A stretch of DNA of 64,000 bases, from NCBI RefSeq assembly GCF_001675045.1, contig NZ_LYPA01000064.1:124001-188000 (forward strand), read 5' to 3'. Of the stretch, positions 34,566-41,158 are shown piece after piece. A program made the position numbers and the translations under genes. The notes beneath the pieces were generated by a model. That model was not told the DNA's origin. It saw nothing but the letters and a program-made list of their open reading frames with translations, and did not search any database. The stretch comes from Paenibacillus oryzae. Lineage in GTDB: Bacteria > Bacillota > Bacilli > Paenibacillales > Paenibacillaceae. Within the stretch, counting starts at the first letter, position 1, and each line of letters starts with the position of its first letter.

Positions 34566-34588
34566 AGAAAAAGCAGGCATTGCCTGCG
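34566..34588 (-). terminator. Hairpin with T-run between ypfB and cmk
   Basis: Minus strand GCAGGC, AAT, GCCTGC, TTTTTC. It would end ypfA-ypfB transcripts; for transcripts starting at the cmk promoter it lies at the extreme 5' end, where it could instead protect the RNA. Confidence 0.65.
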
Positions 34589-34597
34589 AACGTGAAA

Positions 34598-34626
34598 ATT
34601 ATACCACACTATCCCCCAAGATGCAA
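34598..34626 (-). promoter_or_regulatory. Sigma-A promoter of cmk-plsC-ypfD
   Basis: Minus strand TTGCAT (34621-34626), 17-bp spacer, TATAAT (34598-34603). Confidence 0.75.
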
Positions 34627-34636
34627 AAGAGAAGCG

Positions 34637-34894
34637 CTAGCCAAGAGAGGTTCCCTCCCATCTGGCAGCGCTTGTAAGCCACTCTCTTATCGTCTCGTTC
34701 TGTAATGCCAGCTGCGATAAAACGATGGCTGCAAGCAGCGCCAATACGGCAATACGCGCCACTTTCATCGCCTTGTCCATACGGGCGGCAAGCTTCTCCT
34801 TGCTATGTAGCAACGCGTTAAGTTTTGACAACATCCTATTTTCCCTCCACTGCTGCAGAATGGAATTAGGTTGCTCCAATAATGGTTCACTCAT
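34637..34894 (-). CDS. Small membrane protein, YpfB-like position
   Basis: 85 aa. One membrane helix, VARIAVLALLAAIVLSQLAL (about residues 45-64), after a basic amphipathic N-terminal half (LSKLNALLHSKEKLAARMDKA). It starts right at the ypfA stop (TGAATG) and precedes cmk, the position of ypfB (DUF5359) in B. subtilis; sequence support beyond position and one helix is thin. Function unknown. Confidence 0.7.
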   Translation of the reverse strand: MSEPLLEQPNSILQQWRENRMLSKLNALLHSKEKLAARMDKAMKVARIAVLALLAAIVLSQLALQNETIREWLTSAARWEGTSLG

Positions 34895-35548
34895 TCAACG
34901 ATTGCGATATTCCAGCTGCCTTTCAAAGCAATAACGAATAATTTTTTGCCGCTCGGAGTCGGAAATATCAATGAATTTAATCATGGCTTGTCTGCGCCCG
35001 CTTTCCAACTCCTTGATCCGGACCACCTCGGCCGTAAAAGAAGCATGGTCAACCGAGCCGTTTTTGTAAGGAAGCAGCAGCCAGCACTGAATGGCGTCTT
35101 CGCTTTTCAGCCCTTGCGGTTCGCGATAGAGAAAGGATATTCCTCCTCCGCCAACATCATCCGTTTTGCAAACAAAACGGCCTTTCCCGGAAATCTTGAC
35201 GGCCAGCTCCAATTCCGCCGGCACGCGCAAAAAACTGCGCCGCTGAACCCTCGTCATTTTTTCGGGGTCCGGCTTCATGATTTTGACAAGACGGACGCCA
35301 TCCTCCTTAAAGCCGATGACATGAGAGTCAAAGTAATGTTTAACTCCGTCGGCTTCCACAAAAAAAACCGACATTTCGTCACCAAGATACAGCCTCTTGG
35401 TCCGACCGGTCTTTTCATTTAATGGATATTCGATTAAAAGGCCGTCTTCTTCTTCATCTGCGATCCTGGATTTGTACTCCACTGCAGCTTCCGATTCATC
35501 GGAGGAAGCAATGTGATAATAAAGCATGGTATTAACTTTTGGCAACAA
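34895..35548 (-). CDS. ypfA: PilZ-domain cyclic-di-GMP receptor, YpfA/MotI-like
   Basis: 217 aa. The N-terminal half is a YcgR-type beta-barrel domain. The C-terminal PilZ domain (from about residue 100) starts with VQRRSFLRVPA, the RxxxR signature that binds cyclic-di-GMP, and continues with DDVGGGGISF in place of the usual D/NxSxxG. In B. subtilis YpfA (MotI) loaded with c-di-GMP slows the flagellar motor. Translation begins at TTG (35548 or 35545); the only ribosome site, GGGAGGGGAG, lies in the 3' arm of a hairpin (35550-35604). Confidence 0.9.
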   Translation of the reverse strand: MLPKVNTMLYYHIASSDESEAAVEYKSRIADEEEDGLLIEYPLNEKTGRTKRLYLGDEMSVFFVEADGVKHYFDSHVIGFKEDGVRLVKIMKPDPEKMTRVQRRSFLRVPAELELAVKISGKGRFVCKTDDVGGGGISFLYREPQGLKSEDAIQCWLLLPYKNGSVDHASFTAEVVRIKELESGRRQAMIKFIDISDSERQKIIRYCFERQLEYRNR

Positions 35549-35549
35549 A

Positions 35550-35604
35550 ATAGCTCCCCTCCCGTATACCAGACATTATAGCATGCCTGTGGTCGGGGAG
35601 CTAT
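35550..35604 (-). promoter_or_regulatory. Hairpin burying the ypfA ribosome site, with an extended -10 in its loop
   Basis: Perfect 10-bp arms ATAGCTCCCC (35595-35604 in transcript order) and GGGGAGCTAT (35550-35559), followed by TTTTG: a terminator-like hairpin 28 bp after the ypeB stop. Its 3' arm is also the ypfA ribosome site. The loop holds TGCTATAAT (35575-35583), an extended -10. RNA started there lacks the 5' arm, so its ribosome site would be free, while read-through RNA from ypeB would be ended or masked. Confidence 0.6.
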
Positions 35605-35631
35605 AAGAGGTTGCTCAAATTAGAACCTGTC

Positions 35632-36981
35632 TTAAGCCGCCGCCTTTTTGTCCTCAGGGCTAATAGGCTCAATGGCTTCCTCGTAGCCCGTGTCCGCGTT
35701 AATATAAATTTTATACAGGTAGCCGTTAATGCCGCCGGTAAATTCATGGCAGAGCACTTCTTCGCCCATCTCGTTTTTAATAAGCGCCAGTTCCTCGCCG
35801 GATACCTTCATTTCCGGATTTAGAGACTTCCTCGCCTGCTCCTTCGACATAATGGGGCTTGGCATTTCGCGTTTGCGGTGCTCATACACATAATCGTTTG
35901 CTTGCATGGCAACGACCTCGCCTTTGTCCAATGCAACCTTGACAGTCAGCTTTTCAGGATAAATCAATACGCCGTTTTGTGTTGCAACGTAAGTAAAGCT
36001 TCCCGAATCTCCATATTGGTCATAGCTGACTGGCTTCATTCCTTTGAAATCATGACTGTCGAGAAATTGATCCGCTGCAATGCGCGCCTTCTGGAAATCT
36101 ACTGTGCTTTGACCGATTTCCCGGCCGTTTCGGTAGGACAGAAGCTGCCCCCCTTTTGCTGTATATTCCAGCTGGATCAAAGAGCCATTGCTTTCCGTCT
36201 GCGCGGAGTAAGACGCGTATTCAGTGTCCTTGCCATTTTCCCCAACCTGAATGCCCGAAGCATCCATACCCAAAAAAGAGGCTGCCTTCGTTTTGATAGT
36301 ATCGGCGGTAACCGGCTCGCCGGAGAGAAGCTTGATGGAACGCCGTTCATACATGCTGCTGACGGACGGACCCCAATCCAGCTCTGGGTATGCGCTCACC
36401 TTTTTGTCCATAGACCTTAATCCGTCCACAATCAGGTTCCCGCTATTGGCCTGATCAGCCGCAATAGCTACCTCTACATCCATCCATCTCAAATTGCTGG
36501 CGATGACGTCCTGCTGCATCCGGTTCAAATCTTGCACAATTTCGCCGGACTTATCATACAATGCCTTTAACGTCTTGAATTCACCCTCCGTCAGGGGTTG
36601 GCTGGACAAATCGCGGACTGCGGTTTTGTAGGCGAAATTGGAAATGTGGGACAAGAAGTTTTCAGCTTCCGTAAACGGCAAAAAGCTTAGCGGCAGCTGG
36701 CTGATTTCATTTTGCGCCTGGCTGGTCAGCCTCCACACATTAACAAGGCCTTTACGGTGAAAGTCCTTTGAAGTGGAATTTACCGCAAGCGTATTGCCCA
36801 ACTGCTCATGCAGCTTGTCGACATGAAAAGCAAGATCGTGAAATGCCCGCTGATATTGATTTTCCGCTTTAATCAAAATCGAGTTTTTTTCCTGATGCTC
36901 CTGATACCCCCAGAATAACGCGCCGGTCAGCAAAACGGCGAGCACGGGAAACATAATGGAGCTAAGCCTGCGATATACCAT
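35632..36981 (-). CDS. ypeB: Germination protein YpeB
   Basis: 449 aa. In B. subtilis YpeB is made in the forespore and is needed for stability and placement of the cortex-lytic enzyme SleB. An N-terminal membrane anchor (SIMFPVLAVLLTGALFWGY, about residues 7-25) is followed by a helical region and C-terminal PepSY-type repeats (seen around VDFQKARIAADQFLDSHDF and MSKEQARKSLNPEMKV). sleB, its usual operon partner, is not next to it; the upstream gene is a 53-aa CxxC protein. The ribosome site AAAGGAGC lies within a hairpin. Confidence 0.95.
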   Translation of the reverse strand: MVYRRLSSIMFPVLAVLLTGALFWGYQEHQEKNSILIKAENQYQRAFHDLAFHVDKLHEQLGNTLAVNSTSKDFHRKGLVNVWRLTSQAQNEISQLPLSFLPFTEAENFLSHISNFAYKTAVRDLSSQPLTEGEFKTLKALYDKSGEIVQDLNRMQQDVIASNLRWMDVEVAIAADQANSGNLIVDGLRSMDKKVSAYPELDWGPSVSSMYERRSIKLLSGEPVTADTIKTKAASFLGMDASGIQVGENGKDTEYASYSAQTESNGSLIQLEYTAKGGQLLSYRNGREIGQSTVDFQKARIAADQFLDSHDFKGMKPVSYDQYGDSGSFTYVATQNGVLIYPEKLTVKVALDKGEVVAMQANDYVYEHRKREMPSPIMSKEQARKSLNPEMKVSGEELALIKNEMGEEVLCHEFTGGINGYLYKIYINADTGYEEAIEPISPEDKKAAA

Positions 36982-36985
36982 ACAA

Positions 36986-37041
36986 AAAGCTCCTTTCTCG
37001 TTCCAAACCTGCCATTAGTTTGGATTGGAAAAAGGAGCTTT
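36986..37041 (-). promoter_or_regulatory. Terminator-like hairpin that contains the ypeB ribosome site
   Basis: Minus strand AAAGCTCCTTT (37031-37041) pairs with AAAGGAGCTTT (36986-36996), with an inner TCCAAAC/GTTTGGA stem; TTTTTG follows. It ends RNA from the 53-aa gene, or, if read through, hides the AAAGGAGC ribosome site of ypeB. Confidence 0.65.
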
Positions 37042-37087
37042 ATGCATCCATTGCCTGTTTAACTGCCTCTTCATATTGACCGTTTCA

Positions 37088-37249
37088 TTACAAGCCAGCG
37101 TGCTCCTCGATATCGAGGTCGCTGCTGTTGTTGCAAATGCACTGGCGAAAGCCGGTTTCAACGCTTCCTTTTTCCTTCCGGCCTCGCAGCACAAACTTTT
37201 CGCCGCATACATTGCAGCGAATGGTTACCTTGATCCTTGCGGTGTCCAT
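37088..37249 (-). CDS. Small CxxC protein, possible zinc ribbon
   Basis: 53 aa, start MDTARIKVTIRCNVCGEKF with AAAGGAGG 6 nt upstream, a strong ribosome site. Four cysteines, in RCNVCG (about residues 11-16) and FRQCICNN (about 34-41), could hold a zinc ion; the middle is basic (LRGRKEKG) and the tail acidic. It fills the place between prsW and ypeB and is closed by the hairpin at 36986-37041. I know of no function. Confidence 0.72.
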   Translation of the reverse strand: MDTARIKVTIRCNVCGEKFVLRGRKEKGSVETGFRQCICNNSSDLDIEEHAGL

Positions 37250-37283
37250 ATCTGCCTCCTTTGGTCAGTCATTAAACCACTAT

Positions 37284-37314
37284 AGAGGTTGTTCAAAAAG
37301 TCCGCTTTTTGAAC
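37284..37314. repeat. Palindrome TTGTTCAAAAAG/CTTTTTGAACA
   Basis: An 11-bp inverted repeat around TCCG lies between prsW and the small CxxC gene. There is no T-run on the minus strand, so it is not a classic terminator for prsW. The word AGGTTGTTCAAAAAGT (37286-37301) occurs again at 11029-11044 before the trp promoter, which suggests a dispersed repeat remnant. Confidence 0.55.
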
Positions 37315-37344
37315 ACGCACTAATAGCCAGTATGGACGGAAGCC

Positions 37345-38046
37345 TTACAATTTAATCTCATCTTCCCGTCTAACAAACCGAAACGGAGAGCGGCTGGTGG
37401 CAGAGTTCATCTTGTGCAGCCCCCACATCCAGAGAAGTACCATAAAAGGGATAATGAACCAAATCCAGACCTGCTCCAAAGCAAGCAATATCCAGTCATA
37501 TACGCCATGCAGCAGCAATGGCAGCAGCAACGAAGTGGAAAGTAACCATCTTCTGGATTTCAGTTTTGTTGAAAACTTGGCCTTGCCCAAATAATAACCC
37601 ATCATAACGCCGAACAACGCATGGCCGGATACGGGCAAAAGCGCCCTCAGCAGCAGTTGGCCGAAGGATGAGGTGGAATACATGGCATAGAGGACGTTCT
37701 CCATGGTAGCGAAACCAAGCGATATGGATGCCGCATAAAGGATGCCGTCGTATGGCTCGTCAAATTCAGTATGATTGTAGATAACGTGAAACAAAACAAA
37801 CCACTTAACAAATTCCTCTACGCCTGCCGATTGTATAAAGGTTGTAGCAAGCAGCATATCCTCGCCAAAATAAATCTCCAAGCCCCGCTGAATAACCATG
37901 ATGGGCACCACAACCAACACACCCAGCAAAAACATGCGTACGATCATATGAATTGGCTCGGCATCGTATTTGTCGCGCAAATACAAATAGGTAAGCAACG
38001 ATACGCCTGGCGCAATCGCTGCAATTAAGATAGAAAACAACACCAC
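37345..38046 (-). CDS. prsW: PrsW family intramembrane metalloprotease
   Basis: 233 aa with about six to seven membrane segments. PrsW of B. subtilis makes the first cut in the anti-sigma factor RsiW during envelope stress. Conserved motifs are present: GVEEFVKWFVLFHVIYNH (about residues 75-92, EExxK), ATMENVLYAMY (about 115-125) and SGHALFGVMMGYYLG (about 140-154), which together build the metal site. The ypeB-prsW neighbourhood matches B. subtilis. Whether it acts on the anti-sigma factor at 491-1099 is open. Confidence 0.92.
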   Translation of the reverse strand: MVLFSILIAAIAPGVSLLTYLYLRDKYDAEPIHMIVRMFLLGVLVVVPIMVIQRGLEIYFGEDMLLATTFIQSAGVEEFVKWFVLFHVIYNHTEFDEPYDGILYAASISLGFATMENVLYAMYSTSSFGQLLLRALLPVSGHALFGVMMGYYLGKAKFSTKLKSRRWLLSTSLLLPLLLHGVYDWILLALEQVWIWFIIPFMVLLWMWGLHKMNSATSRSPFRFVRREDEIKL

Positions 38047-38166
38047 GCGCGTCCCTGCTTTCTTGTTATCCCTGTCCGGAAGGACGGGAACAGAAATGAC
38101 ACTGTCATGCCTTAATTATACATGGGCAAAGCTTTCCCGGAAATAGCAAATACTGTCGCGGAGACG

Positions 38167-38202
38167 AAAAAGGGCATCGGCGGTAACAACCCGCCGTTGC
38201 CC
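38167..38202 (-). terminator. Terminator of the MecA-like gene
   Basis: Minus strand GGGCAACGGCGG/CCGCCGATGCCC (12 bp with one A-A mismatch) followed by TTTTTC, 18 bp after the stop. Confidence 0.88.
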
Positions 38203-38220
38203 TGTCATGTAAGTGATGAA

Positions 38221-38838
38221 TCAAAAGGAAAAATGGCCGCATATCTCCCGAATCGCGTACTCTGGCATAATTAATTTCCCATATTCCTCCAGCATAGCAT
38301 AAGTGACCGAGGTTGCTTCGCCATACTCCGCCAATAGCGCAATGACGCCATGATACTGAGGAGGTTCCATGCCTGCAGGCTCAAGTGTCAAAATCCATTT
38401 GCCGTTGTAGGAGAACAATTGGCCTCCCTCCGTTAAACCGGAGCGTTTAAGCTGCTCGGCTGCGGAAATGACATCCTCGAAATCCCTGAATGCATACATA
38501 ACCACATCGCTTTGCTCCATCGTTACTTCCATGTCCAGAATGTCATCATCGGCATCGTCAAAATCATCTCTGCCATGTTCGTCCGATGAACGATTGAGTT
38601 TGCCGCGTGTTACAATGATCACCATACCTTGAGCCGGCATAGCCAACACTTCCACCGCCAGCGGGCCGGATGCTTCAAAACCCAGCTCTGTATATGCCTG
38701 GTCCATCATTTCCATAAAAAGCTCTTGAAGCTTGGGCGGTTCGCGCCACATATCATCCTTATGGATCCCCCGCTCCAGCAAATCGTCAAATGTCAGGAAA
38801 ATCCGTATCCGGTCCTGACTCAGCCGCTCGATCTTCAT
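38221..38838 (-). CDS. Adaptor protein MecA family (YpbH-like)
   Basis: 205 aa. MecA-type adaptors bring substrates such as ComK to the ClpC-ClpP protease. MKIERLSQDRIRIFLTFDDL at the N-terminus is the substrate-binding domain; an acidic linker (DDFDDADDDILD, about residues 90-101) leads to the C-terminal ClpC-binding domain (VVMYAFRDFEDVISAAEQL to the end). B. subtilis has two paralogs, MecA and YpbH; its place beside prsW suggests YpbH, but sequence alone does not separate them. Confidence 0.9.
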   Translation of the reverse strand: MKIERLSQDRIRIFLTFDDLLERGIHKDDMWREPPKLQELFMEMMDQAYTELGFEASGPLAVEVLAMPAQGMVIIVTRGKLNRSSDEHGRDDFDDADDDILDMEVTMEQSDVVMYAFRDFEDVISAAEQLKRSGLTEGGQLFSYNGKWILTLEPAGMEPPQYHGVIALLAEYGEATSVTYAMLEEYGKLIMPEYAIREICGHFSF

Positions 38839-38981
38839 GATAGGATCCTCCTTTGCAGCGTCTATCGTAATAGCGTATGAAGCCGCATTTTAATGGTGAA
38901 TAAAATGGACTTTTTACGTTATGCCTTTACTTTACCATGTTCGAACGGCAAATGCACTAGGATTGAAGGAATAATGGACGA

Positions 38982-39031
38982 AAAAGAATCGGCCCGCCAA
39001 AGCCCCGCTTGGGCTGTGCTGACCGATTCTC
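38982..39031 (-). terminator. Terminator of the 109-aa gene
   Basis: Minus strand AGAATCGG/CCGATTCT with an inner AGCCC/GGGCT stem, followed by TTTTTC, 17 bp after the stop. Confidence 0.88.
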
Positions 39032-39048
39032 TGTACCAAAATCATGAT

Positions 39049-39378
39049 CTAGTGCATTGCGGCGGAGGCTTCCGCTTTAATTTTATCCACTTCCTGTTTC
39101 ACTTCGGGGTCGCTCTGAATCCATTGCTCCATCTGCATCCACGTTTCACGGGAAGATTTATCCGTTTTTCCGGCATCGCGAGTTGACGATTTGGATAGCT
39201 GCTGCGAGCTGCCGTTTTTGGAGCGGAGCATGCTTCCCACCATTTTGCCCGTTGCCGCATGGCAAATGCCGCTCATAGCGCCTGCGGCCCAGGCGACAGC
39301 TCCTGGACGCTTGCGGGCCATATACAATGTAGCACCTGCCCCAATCAGTCCGCCAAGTAATAATCCGCGCCACTTCAT
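39049..39378 (-). CDS. Hypothetical small membrane-anchored protein
   Basis: 109 aa. An N-terminal glycine/alanine-rich hydrophobic segment (LLLGGLIGAGATLYMA, about residues 6-21) looks like one membrane span, followed by a second weaker one (AVAWAAGAMSGICHAA). The C-terminal half is polar, Ser/Lys/Glu rich, and probably helical. It has its own strong terminator. Not recognised; nothing in the neighbours explains it. Confidence 0.65.
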   Translation of the reverse strand: MKWRGLLLGGLIGAGATLYMARKRPGAVAWAAGAMSGICHAATGKMVGSMLRSKNGSSQQLSKSSTRDAGKTDKSSRETWMQMEQWIQSDPEVKQEVDKIKAEASAAMH

Positions 39379-39471
39379 CAGTGTTGCACCTCATTTCAAA
39401 TGAATTACAACTATTAGTGTCTCATGGCGGGAGGCCGGCCATTCCCTCTAAATTCAGGAAATTGTCCTTGC

Positions 39472-40710
39472 TTATACGCTGCCCTTTGTTAGCGCGGCAA
39501 GCTCCAGCTTGTCCAGTATCATTCCGTATTCATTGCTCATTTCAAAATGGGAGGGCATGGGAAGAGAATCGAAATAAGCTGCAAGAGTTTCCCCTGAATG
39601 AAACCAGTCGCCTGGCTCCGGCGGTTTAAGCTCCACATCGTCCCAGGCATCCCTTAGCTCAGGACTATACAGAAGCGGCGCATCCTTTTTCAATTTTCCT
39701 CCCGCCAGCTTCTCTACAGGGGGAATACGCGGAGGCATATTTTTTTGAAACAGAGAAGGGGCGTAATCCGCCCTGGACCCCGTGTGCCTGACCGCCGCCG
39801 CAAAGCAGCGCGCACCATGCAGTACAGCAGGAATACCGAACAACATGGCATACAGCCTTTTGCCAAACTCGATTCGCTCGCTGATATCTCTGAATTTTTC
39901 GATAATCAAGCCTGCAAGCTGCAAGCCGGAGCCGCTTTTTCCATCACTTGTGCCAACCCCGTAGGGGAACACGACTCCGTTAAGCTGCAGGATGGATTGG
40001 AGCTCTGTTATCAGGGAATGAACCGCAGGTTTGTAGGCAGGATTCTGTACAACCCGGCCTTCAATAAAATGCTGCTCATTAATAATTAGCGCAACGGACA
40101 GGAGCGCTGAATCTCCCTCACGCAAAAACTGCGACCAGACCGGCCCCATAAAGGAGGAAACGCCAAGTCCAGGCAGCAAATGAAACAAGCTGCGTCCTTC
40201 CCTGCGGCTCCATTGATAAAGTAAAAGCTGGGGGTAGGCGTCTCCGAATATAAGCGCGTTGCATCGCTCCAGAAAGTGAAACAGCTCTTTCCTCTGCGGC
40301 TCCTTTAACAGCCGGGGCAGCCATTCGCCCTTGAGATCCGTCATATTCCAGCCGCCGTTACGCGACACCAGATGGGCCAAAAGCGACCAGTGCAGCTCCG
40401 GCGAATGAAAATAAACGGTGCGGTACGCCTCTGTCCGGGTCACATTATTGCGGTTGTGACGCCTTGTTTCCCCAATGATATGGTTCAGCAGCTCCCGCTC
40501 CTCCGGCTGCCAATCCCTTGGCGTCCCTATACGGTTTTTCCGCTCTGCCTGCTTTAAGCCCTCCAGGAGGCGGTATCCCGCTCCAACGGACAACACAGGG
40601 GGCGCAGCATGCTGGAGAAGCTCCCTGGAGTACTGGAACGCCTTGAATTTGCCCGCCGTATAGGCAGCAGCGGCAGCGGGAAGCTCAAGCAAATAACGCA
40701 GCCAATTCAC
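39472..40710 (-). CDS. DUF2515 family protein (YppC-like)
   Basis: 412 aa. Recognisable stretches such as NRNNVTRTEAYRTVYFHSPELHWSLLAHLVSRN (seen as RNNVTRTEAY and HWSLLAHLVSRNGGWNMTD) match the DUF2515/YppC family of Bacillales, whose function is unknown. Soluble, without signal peptide or known catalytic motif. The start is GTG at 40710 (MNWLRYLLELP), with GGGGG upstream; the frame extended to 40743 is less likely. Confidence 0.8.
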   Translation of the reverse strand: MNWLRYLLELPAAAAAYTAGKFKAFQYSRELLQHAAPPVLSVGAGYRLLEGLKQAERKNRIGTPRDWQPEERELLNHIIGETRRHNRNNVTRTEAYRTVYFHSPELHWSLLAHLVSRNGGWNMTDLKGEWLPRLLKEPQRKELFHFLERCNALIFGDAYPQLLLYQWSRREGRSLFHLLPGLGVSSFMGPVWSQFLREGDSALLSVALIINEQHFIEGRVVQNPAYKPAVHSLITELQSILQLNGVVFPYGVGTSDGKSGSGLQLAGLIIEKFRDISERIEFGKRLYAMLFGIPAVLHGARCFAAAVRHTGSRADYAPSLFQKNMPPRIPPVEKLAGGKLKKDAPLLYSPELRDAWDDVELKPPEPGDWFHSGETLAAYFDSLPMPSHFEMSNEYGMILDKLELAALTKGSV

Positions 40711-40799
40711 GACTCTCGACCCCCTGCGCAAACATTTCGGCAAAACCCTGCTACCTATAAGTTTGCGCAGAAAAAAACTTTATAAGCATGGAAGGAACT

Positions 40800-41087
40800 T
40801 CAACGAAACATTCCCCACAGCTTGAGCAGATGGAACGTATTGTTAGGATCGATTTTTTGGGCTATAACAAACGCAACAATACCATCTTCCTGGGATTCTG
40901 TAAGCTTCTCCTGCAGAATAACAGAGGCGGATTTCACAAGCCTCCGCACCTTCGCCCGATCCTGAAGATCATGCTTGGTTACGTGAGCCAGCAGACCCCG
41001 AATGCGTTCCTTCACTGCCGGGTTTTTCATTTTTTGCTTTACGCGTTCTACAAACTGCGGTTTAATGCCGTAATTCTGATAACTCAT
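40800..41087 (-). CDS. SpoVIF-family protein, second copy
   Basis: 95 aa, start MSYQNYGIKPQFVERVKQKM with GGAGGTG 8 nt upstream. The pattern KVRRLVKSASVILQEKL followed by AQKIDPNNTFHLLKLWGMF mirrors the arrangement in the SpoVIF-like protein at 26656-26931 (LRKLIKQVADMANI ... NMESLVKMM), so I place both in the stage VI sporulation protein F family. It lies 72 bp after recG in the direction opposite to transcription order of B. subtilis neighbours, and a coat-assembly role is inferred only. Confidence 0.7.
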   Translation of the reverse strand: MSYQNYGIKPQFVERVKQKMKNPAVKERIRGLLAHVTKHDLQDRAKVRRLVKSASVILQEKLTESQEDGIVAFVIAQKIDPNNTFHLLKLWGMFR

Positions 41088-41158
41088 TAGTTCTGCACCT
41101 CCACTAGGGCATAGTTCCTCAATGACTAAACTATATGCCAAAGGAGAGGCGTTGTTTC

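Noticed and set aside
37015..37212. 65-aa minus-strand frame over the small CxxC gene
   Set aside because: It is in a different frame from the 53-aa gene with AAAGGAGG and runs into the terminator hairpin.
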